Source: Neorhizobium sp. JUb45 (GTDB lineage Bacteria; Pseudomonadota; Alphaproteobacteria; Rhizobiales; Rhizobiaceae). From it: a DNA stretch of 64,000 nucleotides. The position numbers were made by a program, and so were the translations under genes. The stretch covers positions 1 to 64,000 of the forward strand of contig NZ_SLYW01000003.1 in assembly GCF_004343585.1 (NCBI RefSeq). Direction: 5' to 3'. Below, in pieces: positions 54,158 to 64,000 of the stretch. How positions within the stretch are numbered: the stretch's first letter is position 1; the number at the start of each line of letters is the position of its first letter. A model generated the notes under the pieces. The model was given only the letters and a program-made list of their open reading frames with translations. It was not told the origin of the DNA and did no database searches.

Positions 54158-55138
54158 ATGGAAGCCATGATCCATTCATCCGAACCGATGATCGACATCG
54201 AAAACCTGTCCGTGACCTTCCATCGCGGTCGCAAACCGGTGAAAGCCGTCAATGGCGTCAGCCTTTCGGTGCGCCCCGGCGAGGTTGTTGCACTTCTCGG
54301 CGAATCTGGCTCAGGCAAGAGCGTCACCATGCGCTCGCTGCTGCGGCTGCATCCGAATGGAACGACAGTCGATGGCTCGATGACAGTGTCCGGCCGCGAT
54401 GTGATGGGCCTTTCCAACCGGGACCTAGGGCAATTGCGTGGGGCCGTGGTGTCGATGGTGTTTCAGGAACCCCGGCTGGCACTCGATCCGGTCTATACAG
54501 TCGGGCGACAGATCGAGGAAACCATCCTGCGGCATGAAAAAGTGTCCCGCGCGCAAGCCGCCGCACGTGCGCTTGCTCTGTTCCAGAAGGTGCGCATTCC
54601 CTCCCCGGAACGCCGTCTCCAAAACTATCCGCATGAAATGTCCGGCGGCATGCTGCAGCGTGCGATGATCGCCATGGCGCTCGCCTGCAATCCCAAAGTT
54701 CTGCTCGCTGACGAACCGACGACAGCGCTCGATGCCACCGTACAGATCCAGATCCTGCTGCTGATCCGGGAATTGCAGGAGGAATACGGGCTCTCGGTCA
54801 TTTTCGTCACCCACGACATCGGCGTCGCAGCCGAAGTCGCCGATCGGATCGCCGTGATGTATGCCGGCCGCATCGTCGAGGAAGGCAAGGTTGGCGATAT
54901 CATTCGCGATCCAAAGCATCCCTATACGAAGGGGCTTCTCGGTGCCCGCGTCGAGCTGGCCCATGGTCGTGATCGGCTGATCACCATCCCCGGCTCGCCG
55001 CCGGATCTGGCCGACATGCCGCCCGGCTGCGCCTTTGCTCCACGCTGTCCGCAGGCGGAAGAGATTTGCCGCAGCCATGTGCCGGCGCTGGCGGCCACCG
55101 GCGACACCGGCAAGGTTGCCTGTGTGCGATATGCCTGA
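54158..55138 (+). CDS. Peptide-type ABC ATPase (DppD type)
   Basis: The 326-residue protein has Walker A GESGSGKSVTMRSLL, signature MSGGMLQRAMIAMAL (the GGM-QR form typical of DppD), Walker B VLLADEPTTALDAT, and VIFVTHDIGVAAE. The C-terminal cysteine motif GCAFAPRCPQAEEIC is present. The ATG follows the DppF-type stop by one base. It forms a heterodimer with that ATPase. Confidence 0.92.
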   Translation: MEAMIHSSEPMIDIENLSVTFHRGRKPVKAVNGVSLSVRPGEVVALLGESGSGKSVTMRSLLRLHPNGTTVDGSMTVSGRDVMGLSNRDLGQLRGAVVSMVFQEPRLALDPVYTVGRQIEETILRHEKVSRAQAAARALALFQKVRIPSPERRLQNYPHEMSGGMLQRAMIAMALACNPKVLLADEPTTALDATVQIQILLLIRELQEEYGLSVIFVTHDIGVAAEVADRIAVMYAGRIVEEGKVGDIIRDPKHPYTKGLLGARVELAHGRDRLITIPGSPPDLADMPPGCAFAPRCPQAEEICRSHVPALAATGDTGKVACVRYA

Positions 55139-55153
55139 ACACATGCGCGAACC

Positions 55154-55816
55154 ATGAAACCCATCGTCCTGATCAATCCCAACACGTCCAGCGCCACGAC
55201 CGCCATGATGACCGCGATCGCAAGAAAATATGCGTCAGGCATTCCGGTAACGGGAAAAACGGCGTCCCGCGGTGTGCCGATGATCCTAGACGAGGCCGCG
55301 CTTGATGCCGCAGCCGAAGGTGTCGTCGAGATGGGCCGGCAGGCCGAGGCTGATGGTGCCGCCGGAATTATCGTCAGTGCCTTCGGCGATCCGGGGCTTG
55401 AGGCACTCGCACACATCTGCCCTATCCCGGTCGTCGGCATCTGCGAGGCCAGCATGCTGGAGGCATCGCGCGGCAACAGGCGTTTTGGCATCGCGACGGT
55501 GACACCCGATCTTGTCGCGAGTTTTGCGGCAAAGGCGGAAGCGCTTGGGCTGCGACATCTGTTCACCGGCACGCGATTGACCGAGGGCGACCCGATACAG
55601 TTGACGGCGGATCCGGCAATGTTGCGCGATGCCCTTCAGGAGACGGCGCGCAGCTGTTTCGAAAAGGATGGCGCCGAGGCGGTCATTATCGGCGGCGGTC
55701 CCTTGGGGGAAGCGGCGGAACATATCCAGCAAAGCCTTTCCGCCCCTGTGATTGCACCGATCCGCTCCGCCGTCACATTGCTTCTGTCGCGCCTGAGTGC
55801 GGAGCAATCCCGATGA
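55154..55816 (+). CDS. Asp/Glu/hydantoin racemase-family protein without catalytic cysteines
   Basis: The 220-residue protein has the family layout: INPNTS near the start, a central FGDPGL loop and a late GGGPL loop. In active hydantoin or amino acid racemases these loops carry the two catalytic cysteines (ACFGDPGL and GCAGM). Here they read SAFGDPGL and GGGPLGEA, so both cysteines are missing. The protein may have another activity (such as decarboxylase or isomerase chemistry without Cys), or it may bind ligand only. It is co-transcribed with the peptide-type importer and overlaps the RpiR gene by 4 bases. Confidence 0.82.
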   Translation: MKPIVLINPNTSSATTAMMTAIARKYASGIPVTGKTASRGVPMILDEAALDAAAEGVVEMGRQAEADGAAGIIVSAFGDPGLEALAHICPIPVVGICEASMLEASRGNRRFGIATVTPDLVASFAAKAEALGLRHLFTGTRLTEGDPIQLTADPAMLRDALQETARSCFEKDGAEAVIIGGGPLGEAAEHIQQSLSAPVIAPIRSAVTLLLSRLSAEQSR

Positions 55817-56745
55817 CACTCTCGGGCAAAAGCTTCGCTTTTTCTGTTGCAAGCCCGTCCGCAGCGGTCGTAAACCTCAGCGCAGACGATGTGGCGGAGC
55901 ACCGGGTGCCCAAGGACAAATCCTTCCTGTTTCGCGTGCGGCAAGCGCTGCCGGACCTACACCCCGCCGAAAAGCGGCTGGGCGAGTTCGTCTGCGATTT
56001 TCCGGGCGAACTGGCGAGTTATTCCGCCCAGGAACTGGCTGCGCTCGCGCATGTTTCCAAGGCGACCGTCACCCGCTTCATTCAGCGGCTCGGTTATGAA
56101 AACTACGAGGAAGCCCGCCGCCACGCCCGCGCCGAAAGGCAGACCGGTTCACGCCTGTTCCTGACGACGGCCGCCGATGCGTCCACCACCCAATCGGTGA
56201 AGACACATATCTCTCAAGGTGTCGCCAATCTCGAAGCCACGTTCATGGCAATCTCCGACGCACAGATAGACGGCGCTGCTTCGGCGATGATGCACGCACG
56301 CAAGGTCTGGGTGCTGGGCTTTCGCAGCAGCCATCCCTTTGCCTCCTATCTGCAATGGCAGTTGACGCAGGTGCTCGAGGACATCATCGCCATACCCGGC
56401 GCCGGAGAGACGCTGGGCGAACATCTGGTCAGCCTGCGGGAAGATGATGTCGTGGTGTTTTTCGCCATGCGTCGGCGGATCGCACAGCTCGATTCCATTC
56501 TGGCGCATGTGCGCAAATCGAAAGCCAGGCTCATCTACATCACCGATGAAAGCGCGCCTTTCGAAACCGGCGCGACATGGCATTTCCCCTGCCAGACGCT
56601 GGCGCCGGGGCCATTGTTCAACCATACGGCGGTAATGGCGCTCTGCCATCTGCTGATCACGCGATGCCTGGAACAGGCCGGCGTCGAGGGGCGCAAACGA
56701 TTGCGGCAGATCGAGACCTTGAACGAAAGCCTCGACGAACTCTGA
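55813..56745 (+). CDS. RpiR/MurR-family transcriptional regulator
   Basis: This 310-residue regulator has an N-terminal HTH_6 domain (about residues 35-110, with LHPAEKRLGEFV, ELAALAHVSKATVTRFIQRLG and YENYEEARRHAR). A SIS sugar-isomerase-like effector domain follows (about 145-270; WVLGFRSSHPFASYLQ and DDVVVFFAMRRR). It is the last gene of the importer operon and may act on the TGAAA/TTTCA sites before the operon. RpiR proteins usually sense phosphorylated sugars or amino sugars. The ligand is unknown here. Confidence 0.88.
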   Translation: MTLSGKSFAFSVASPSAAVVNLSADDVAEHRVPKDKSFLFRVRQALPDLHPAEKRLGEFVCDFPGELASYSAQELAALAHVSKATVTRFIQRLGYENYEEARRHARAERQTGSRLFLTTAADASTTQSVKTHISQGVANLEATFMAISDAQIDGAASAMMHARKVWVLGFRSSHPFASYLQWQLTQVLEDIIAIPGAGETLGEHLVSLREDDVVVFFAMRRRIAQLDSILAHVRKSKARLIYITDESAPFETGATWHFPCQTLAPGPLFNHTAVMALCHLLITRCLEQAGVEGRKRLRQIETLNESLDEL

Positions 56746-56752
56746 CGAGAAG

Positions 56753-57034
56753 TCAGCTGCCTATGCCAAGCCGCTTGTAGAAAGTCCGCAAGGTTCGGGC
56801 GTCGCGTTTCACGATCGTAATCACATCGCCGCGCTCGGCAAGCGCATTGAGCTCGCGAATCGCCAGTGCATGCTCGACGCCCAATATCCGAGCAAAACTG
56901 CGGCTGTCACTCGCAATGCCGAGATCGGCAGCAACCATGATTGCCGCCTGAATCGAGGACAGCGCAGGGTCCCCCTCCTGCGCTGTCGCGACAAGCGCCA
57001 GGAAGCGTTTGGCCTCCGGCGCGTCGTCGGTCAC
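56753..57034 (-). CDS. Small protein with a winged-helix-like C-terminus, partner of the YdeP-type enzyme
   Basis: This 93-residue ORF overlaps the end of the oxidoreductase gene by 4 bases. The tail HALAIRELNALAERGDVITIVKRDARTLRTFY (quoted as a segment of residues about 54-85, read in shortened form) looks like a recognition helix plus wing. No family is certain. Coupling suggests it works with or regulates the enzyme before it. Confidence 0.65.
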   Translation of the reverse strand: MTDDAPEAKRFLALVATAQEGDPALSSIQAAIMVAADLGIASDSRSFARILGVEHALAIRELNALAERGDVITIVKRDARTLRTFYKRLGIGS

Positions 57035-59334
57035 GCTGCCTGCCGCTTGCGGAAGGACACCATGATAGACTTCGAGGTCGGTGTGTCGCTCTCATCGCCG
57101 GCACTGCCGAGCGGAACCAGCACGTTCAGTTCCGGATAATAACCGGCAATGCTGCCGCGCGGGATATCATAGGGCACGAAGCGGAAGTTTTCAGCGACGC
57201 GGTCGATACCGTCATTGCTTTCCGTCACGACGTCGACCCGGTCACCGGCAGCGGCGCTCATCGCTTCCAGATCGGCAGGGTGAATGAAGATCACCTGACG
57301 CTCGCCGTAAACGCCGCGATAGCGGTCATCGAGGCCGTAAACCGTGGTGTTGTACTGGTCATGCGAACGGAAAGTCTGGAGGGCGAAATTGCCGCCACCC
57401 TTGTTCGCCCGCTGATGAACGGTTTCGGCCGGCAGCGCGACGTTCGAGAATGTCGCCTTGCCCTTTGCCGTGTTCCATTCGCGATGGGCTGCGGCATTGC
57501 GCAGGTGGAAACCGCGCGGCTTGCGCAGACGCTCATTGTAGTTTTCGAAGCCGGGAATGGTGGCTTCGATATGGTCGCGAATGCGGTCGTTGTTCTGTGC
57601 CAGTTCAGCCCAATCGACCACCGCATTGCCGACAGTCGCTTCGGCTATGCCGGCAACAATGGCGACTTCCGACATGAGGTATGGCGAGGCCGGACGGTTG
57701 ATGCCGGCAGAACCATGCACCATGCTCATCGAATCCTCGACGCTGATCAGCTGCGAAGTGCCTTCGGCGTTGAGATCCATCTCGGTGCGGCCGAGGCAGG
57801 GCAGGATGAAGGAAACCTCACCCGGCATCAGATGCGAGTGGTTCGGCTTGGTGGCGATATTCACCGTAAGCTTCATGCGACGCATCGCCTGTTCGACGAT
57901 GGCGCTATCCGGCGTGGCACGGGCAAAATTGCCGCCGAGCCCGATAAACACTTCCGCCGAGCCATCCAGCATGGCGCCGATGGCGGCGAGAACATTATGG
58001 CCTTCATGGCGCGGCATGGCGACGCCAAAATGTTTTTCCAGCGAGTCGAGGAAGGCAACCGGCGGCTTTTCGTTGATGCCGACCGTGCGGTCGCCCTGCA
58101 CGTTGGAATGGCCACGCACCGGGCAAAGGCCGGCGCCCGGCTTGCCGATATTGCCGCGCAGGAACATGAAGTTGGAAATTTCGCGAATGGTCGCGACGGA
58201 ATGCACGTGCTGGGTGACGCCCATGGCCCAGGTGCAGATCACCCGGCCGGCTTTCATGTAAATATCGGCAGCACTCTCGATCTGGGCGCGCGACAGGCCG
58301 GACTGATCCTCGATCTGCGCCCAATCGGTGGCATCGACGGCGGCTCGGTATTCGGCCAGGCCGACACTGTGTTCGGCAAGAAATGCGTGATCGAGCACGG
58401 CCGGTTGGCCCGCCGCGATTGCCGCATCTTCCGCTGCAAACACGGCCTTGGCCATGCCTCGCACGGCAGCCATGTCGCCGCCGAGGCGCGGCTGCAGGTA
58501 ATCGCTGGCGATATCGGTTGCGCCACCGCGCAGCATTTCCAGCTTGTCCTGCGGGTCGGTGAAGCGTTCCAGACCGCGTTCTTTGATGGGGTTGAACACG
58601 ACGATCTTGGCGCCACGGACCGCGGCGCGGCGAAGATCACCCAGCATGCGTGGATGATTGGTGCCGGGGTTCTGGCCGATCACGAAGATGGCATCAGCCT
58701 CTTCGAAATCCTCGAGAAGGACGGTGCCCTTGCCGACGCCGATCGACTGGCGCAGGCCGACGCCGCTCGCCTCGTGGCACATGTTGGAGCAGTCGGGGAA
58801 ATTGTTGGTGCCGTAAAGGCGCACGAACAGCTGGTAGAGATAGGCGGCTTCGTTGCTGGCGCGGCCGGATGTGTAGAATTCGGCCCGATCCGGGCTGTCC
58901 AGATTCTTCAGCATGCTGCCGATTTCGGCAAAAGCGTCAGCCCAGGCGACGGGCAGGTATTTGTCGCTGACGGCATCGTAACGCATCGGATGCGTCAGAC
59001 GGCCGTGAAGTTCGAGTTCGTAATCGGTCAGCTTGCGAAGGTCGGAAACGGTGTTTGCGGCGAAGAGTTCAGGGGTTGCGCGTTTTTCGGTTGATTCCCA
59101 TGCGACGGCCTTCACGCCGTTTTCGCAGAATTCGAACGAAGACCCGTGCGCAGGATCGCCCCACGCACAGCCGGGACAATCAAAGCCATCCGGCTGATTG
59201 GCCTTCAGCATGGTACGCGCGCCGGAAAGCGGCGTACCACTTTTCAAGAGCTGCTTGCCGCAGCTTTTCAATGCACCCCATCCACCTGCGGCGGACGATT
59301 TCTTACCGATAAATCCTGTGTCCATTTGCCGCAT
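57031..59334 (-). CDS. FdhF/YdeP-type molybdopterin oxidoreductase
   Basis: The 767-residue protein matches the length of E. coli YdeP (759). It starts MRQMDTGFIGKK and has the FDCPGCAWGDP segment near residue 60, where related formate dehydrogenases bind an Fe-S cluster. Molybdopterin-binding segments are FYTSGRASNEAAYLYQLF, SNMCHEASGVGLRQSIG, DAIFVIGQNPGTNHPRM, and the late RSHDQYNTTVYGLDDRYRG. YdeP-type proteins lack much of the formate dehydrogenase active site, and their reaction is not settled (acid resistance in E. coli). A longer frame upstream has no support. Confidence 0.88.
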   Translation of the reverse strand: MRQMDTGFIGKKSSAAGGWGALKSCGKQLLKSGTPLSGARTMLKANQPDGFDCPGCAWGDPAHGSSFEFCENGVKAVAWESTEKRATPELFAANTVSDLRKLTDYELELHGRLTHPMRYDAVSDKYLPVAWADAFAEIGSMLKNLDSPDRAEFYTSGRASNEAAYLYQLFVRLYGTNNFPDCSNMCHEASGVGLRQSIGVGKGTVLLEDFEEADAIFVIGQNPGTNHPRMLGDLRRAAVRGAKIVVFNPIKERGLERFTDPQDKLEMLRGGATDIASDYLQPRLGGDMAAVRGMAKAVFAAEDAAIAAGQPAVLDHAFLAEHSVGLAEYRAAVDATDWAQIEDQSGLSRAQIESAADIYMKAGRVICTWAMGVTQHVHSVATIREISNFMFLRGNIGKPGAGLCPVRGHSNVQGDRTVGINEKPPVAFLDSLEKHFGVAMPRHEGHNVLAAIGAMLDGSAEVFIGLGGNFARATPDSAIVEQAMRRMKLTVNIATKPNHSHLMPGEVSFILPCLGRTEMDLNAEGTSQLISVEDSMSMVHGSAGINRPASPYLMSEVAIVAGIAEATVGNAVVDWAELAQNNDRIRDHIEATIPGFENYNERLRKPRGFHLRNAAAHREWNTAKGKATFSNVALPAETVHQRANKGGGNFALQTFRSHDQYNTTVYGLDDRYRGVYGERQVIFIHPADLEAMSAAAGDRVDVVTESNDGIDRVAENFRFVPYDIPRGSIAGYYPELNVLVPLGSAGDESDTPTSKSIMVSFRKRQAA

Positions 59335-59434
59335 TTCTGACAAATCGCAAAAATGATCAAGCGGATCAAACCCATAGGCCGATAGAAAAAATCTATCGTT
59401 GGGCGTGACATAGAGCCGCGCGGCAAAGCGCAGC

Positions 59435-59466
59435 AAAAAGAACGGGCCGATCTTGCGACCGGCCCG
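59435..59466 (-). terminator. Intrinsic terminator of the alcohol dehydrogenase gene
   Basis: On the minus strand CGGGCCG and CGGCCCG form a 7-bp stem with a 10-base loop followed by TTCTTTTT, 29 bases after the gene's stop. It separates the dehydrogenase from the YdeP-type gene. Confidence 0.7.
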
Positions 59467-59494
59467 CTGATATTTTCAGTTGAATCGAGAGACC

Positions 59495-60544
59495 TCAGGC
59501 GGCCTTCAGCGTCGCCATGTCGATCACGAAACGGTAACGCACATCGCTCTTGATGACGCGCTCATAGGCTTCGTTGATATCCTTGATATCGATCAGTTCG
59601 ATCTCGCTGACGATGTTGTGGCGGCCGCAGAAGTCCAGCATTTCCTGGGTTTCCTTGATCGAACCGATCATCGAGCCGGAGATGCTCTTGCGGCCCGGGA
59701 TCAGCGAAAATGCGTGAACCGGGATGGCATTTTCCGGCGCGCCGACGACCACGAACGAACCCTCGACCTTGAGCAGGCCCATATAGGCATTCCAGTCGAT
59801 CTCCGCCGAGACCGTGCAGACGATCAGGTCGAACGTACCCGCCAGTTTGGTGAAGGTCTCCTTGTCGTTGGTCGCGTAATAGTGATCCGCACCAAGACGC
59901 AGGCCGTCTTCCTTCTTCGACAGCGACTGGCTGAGAACCGTCACTTCAGCACCCATGGCGTGGGCGATCTTGACGCCCATATGGCCAAGGCCACCCATGC
60001 CGACGATCGCGACCTTCTTGCCGGGACCGGCCTTCCAGTGATGCAGCGGCGAATAGAGCGTGATGCCGGCGCACAGAAGCGGGGCAGCGGCGTCGAGCGG
60101 AAGGTTGTCCGGAATGGACATGACATATCCTTCCTTGACGACGATGCTGTCGGAGTAACCGCCCTGCGTCGGCGTCTTGCCGTCGGCTTCGACACTGTTA
60201 TAGGTCTGAACCAGGCCGGGCATGTACTGCTCGAGATCGACATCGCGGGTCGCGCACCCAACGCAGCTATCGACGAAGCAGCCGACGCCGACATGGTCAC
60301 CAACCTTGAACTTGGAAACCTTGGAACCGACTGCGGTGACGACACCGGCGATTTCATGGCCCGGAACGATCGGATAGACCGCACCGCCCCATTCATTGCG
60401 CACGGTGTGGATATCGGAGTGGCAAACGCCGGCGAACTTGATGTCGATCACGACATCATCGTCATTGGGTTCGCGGCGTTCGAAGGTGAAGGGAGCGAGG
60501 GGTTTGGATGCATCCGTCGCGGCATAGCCTCTTGCAATAGCCAT
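59495..60544 (-). CDS. Zinc-type alcohol/aldehyde dehydrogenase (YahK/Ahr-like), altered structural zinc site
   Basis: The 349-residue protein is an MDR-family dehydrogenase of the cinnamyl/YahK group. It has the catalytic zinc ligands in [12 protein letters not shown] and [10 protein letters not shown] plus a later Cys in PLLCAGIT. The NADP-binding site is in [22 protein letters not shown]. The structural zinc loop normally has four cysteines (CxxCxxC-7-C). Here it reads [16 protein letters not shown], so the third and fourth cysteines are replaced by Arg and Met. The enzyme likely reduces aldehydes with NADPH. It has its own terminator. Confidence 0.9.
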   Translation of the reverse strand: MAIARGYAATDASKPLAPFTFERREPNDDDVVIDIKFAGVCHSDIHTVRNEWGGAVYPIVPGHEIAGVVTAVGSKVSKFKVGDHVGVGCFVDSCVGCATRDVDLEQYMPGLVQTYNSVEADGKTPTQGGYSDSIVVKEGYVMSIPDNLPLDAAAPLLCAGITLYSPLHHWKAGPGKKVAIVGMGGLGHMGVKIAHAMGAEVTVLSQSLSKKEDGLRLGADHYYATNDKETFTKLAGTFDLIVCTVSAEIDWNAYMGLLKVEGSFVVVGAPENAIPVHAFSLIPGRKSISGSMIGSIKETQEMLDFCGRHNIVSEIELIDIKDINEAYERVIKSDVRYRFVIDMATLKAA

Positions 60545-60689
60545 GATGAGAACCTTCCGATTTGAATTGAATGGAAACTCGGCCCTTTCGGACCGATGGG
60601 CGAAACATAGGGCCGAGCCGCAATTTAGGCCAGTTCATTCCACCGAGATGATTGCACGATCCTCCGACGCCATGGCGCAAGAGTAAGCA

Positions 60690-62844
<2,155 letters not shown>

Positions 62845-62996
62845 ACATTCGCACCGCTTGTTAACCTTTTTCATTGCTCCGCCCCGAAAATGCCATGCGC
62901 ATGGATCGAATTGGCGATGGATTCGTTAACGGATCGCCAGCTTGTCTCATCGCCGGAATGAAGATGGCGGCAACAGGGATTTTTAAGGAGACTGAC

Positions 62997-63524
62997 ATGA
63001 AGAAGATTATCGCCTTGGCACTCGCCGCCACACCGGTCCTCGCCAGCGCCGGCGCTGTTTATGCCGCCGATGTTGTGCGTGCAGAACGCCCCGTCGTCGT
63101 TGAGGAAGGCGCTCGCAACGGCGTCAAGATCGGCTATCTTGATTGCAACATTGCCGGTGGCGCAGGGTATGTGCTCGGTTCCGCCAAGGAAGTCGACTGC
63201 GTATTCAAGTCGACCATCGACGGCGAGCCGCTCGACCACTATTCCGGCGCGATCCGCAAGCTGGGCGTCGATATCGGCTTCACAACCCGCAGCCGCCTGA
63301 TATGGGCCGTCCTTGCCCCGACAGCCGGTTATCACCATGGTTCGCTCGGCGGCATCTATCAGGGCGCCACGGCTGAAGTGACGGCAGGTGCGGGCATCGG
63401 TGCAAACATTCTGGTGGGCGGCACGACCGGCTCGATCCATCTGCAGACGGTTAGCGTCACAGGCCAGCTTGGACTCAACGTCGCAGCGACCGGCACTTCG
63501 ATGACGCTGGCGTCGGTCAACTAA
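62997..63524 (+). CDS. DUF992 secreted protein
   Basis: This 175-residue protein has a signal peptide (MKKIIALALAATPVLASAGA) and starts at the ATG at 62997 with AAGGAG 6 bases upstream. The mature part has the DUF992 pattern: KIGYLDCNIAGGAGYVLGSA, a C-F segment, H-Y-G-I-KLGVDIGF, and a Gly/Ala/Thr-rich end with repeated short beta-strands. Function in the family is unknown, but the proteins are common in Rhizobiales envelopes. A strong terminator follows. Confidence 0.85.
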   Translation: MKKIIALALAATPVLASAGAVYAADVVRAERPVVVEEGARNGVKIGYLDCNIAGGAGYVLGSAKEVDCVFKSTIDGEPLDHYSGAIRKLGVDIGFTTRSRLIWAVLAPTAGYHHGSLGGIYQGATAEVTAGAGIGANILVGGTTGSIHLQTVSVTGQLGLNVAATGTSMTLASVN

Positions 63525-63548
63525 ACCGAAGGACACTGTCCTTCTATC

Positions 63549-63582
63549 AAATGGCGCAAATCCGCTTGGGTTTGCGCCATTT
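63549..63582 (+). terminator. Intrinsic terminator after the DUF992 gene
   Basis: A 12-bp perfect stem AAATGGCGCAAA / TTTGCGCCATTT with a 10-base loop is followed by TTCATT. It lies 24 bases after the stop. Confidence 0.8.
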
Positions 63583-63740
63583 TTCATTGTGTTCCACGGG
63601 TTTACCAAGATCTCTTGTTGAAAGCCGCTCCGTTGCAGATATCTTCATGCGACCGCAAAGCGAACGACCGCATCAGGCTTGAAGCGATAGGGAATTGTCC
63701 TGTTTGCTGAGGCCCCATCCGTTGGAATTTTGGAGCAAGC

Positions 63741-64000
63741 ATGACCGAGACCGCCGTTACCCTCTCTTATGCCGATCTTGTTACCCTGCTCGAACAGATT
63801 TTTGTGAGAAACGGAGTGTCGGAGCAAAACGCGGCAATCCTGGCTGAAAACTGTGCGGGCTGCGAACGTGACGGCTCCCTCAGCCATGGCATATTTCGCA
63901 TGGCCGGGTACGTTTCATCGCTCAAAAGCGGCTGGGTGGATGGCACGGCGGTAGCGGAGGTCGAGGATGTCGGCCCGGCATTCGTGCGTGTGGATGCAAA
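63741..64000 (+). CDS. Ldh2-family malate/L-lactate-type dehydrogenase, 3' end outside window
   Basis: The ATG at 63741 has GGAG 6 bases upstream. The visible 86 residues match the start of the Ldh2/MdlH family: an N-terminal helix bundle (YADLVTLLEQIFVRNGVSE), CERDGSLSHGIFRMAGY with the conserved Ser-His-Gly, and the beginning of the NAD domain (FVRVDA). Members reduce 2-keto acids or cyclic imines such as delta-1-piperideine-2-carboxylate with NAD(P)H. The exact substrate cannot be told from this fragment. Confidence 0.85.
   Translation, partial: MTETAVTLSYADLVTLLEQIFVRNGVSEQNAAILAENCAGCERDGSLSHGIFRMAGYVSSLKSGWVDGTAVAEVEDVGPAFVRVDA

Noticed and set aside
56941-59094. 717-codon + strand open frame over the YdeP-type gene
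   Set aside because: The minus strand encodes a well-matched molybdopterin enzyme. The + frame has no recognisable domain.

Overview
The window reads as chromosomal DNA of an alphaproteobacterium of the Rhizobiaceae (Agrobacterium/Rhizobium type). The grounds are high-GC codon use, many ABC importers with LacI, GntR, RpiR and AraC regulators beside them, a DUF992 protein, a dmeRF metal-efflux pair, and PobR of the AraC type next to pobA. No rRNA, tRNA, phage, insertion sequence or CRISPR array was recognised. The first gene (TetR) and the last (Ldh2-type dehydrogenase) are cut by the window edges.

Left part (1-11.5 kb): a TetR fragment and a LysR regulator, then the remains of a PQQ operon (intact pqqA followed by a frameshifted and truncated pqqB) beside a membrane PQQ glucose dehydrogenase that is split into a membrane-anchor gene and a periplasmic enzyme gene. 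A second LysR gene and two cyclic-di-GMP proteins follow. One has intact GGDEF and EAL domains. The other has five PAS domains, four of them in exact 366-bp tandem units, and a worn-out EAL domain. Citrate and iron block (11.6-20.2 kb): fecBCDE (ferric citrate ABC importer) runs leftward, and a TctD/TctE-like two-component system, a TctC-like binding protein without TctA/TctB, and a CitMHS citrate transporter run rightward. Asparagine block (20.4-25.2 kb): a GntR regulator, aspA, and divergent ansP-ansA, with two related palindromic operator candidates between aspA and ansP. Then come oligopeptidase B, a small conserved protein, and dmeRF with its operator.

Middle part (30.3-47.9 kb): a divergent sugar-acid locus. 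Leftward it carries LacI, an HpcH/HpaI aldolase, D-lactate dehydrogenase and a DapA-like protein without the family's catalytic Lys and Tyr. Rightward it carries a D-erythronate dehydrogenase-like protein, an SDR and a complete sugar-type ABC importer. A LacI-type palindrome overlaps a promoter between the two arms. A second, convergent sugar-type ABC importer follows, in one operon with a GntR regulator and a Cys/Met-metabolism PLP enzyme.

Right part (48.4-64 kb): an SDR; a peptide/nickel-type ABC importer operon ending in an Asp/Glu/hydantoin racemase-family protein (both catalytic cysteines replaced) and an RpiR regulator; a YdeP-type molybdopterin oxidoreductase with a small partner; a YahK-like alcohol dehydrogenase lacking two structural-zinc cysteines; the divergent pobA/pobR pair; a DUF992 secreted protein; and the start of an Ldh2-family dehydrogenase. 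Overall this is a catabolic and nutrient-uptake region. The observations most worth following are the decayed PQQ operon beside the split glucose dehydrogenase, and the citrate-sensing arrangement around the orphan TctC-like protein.
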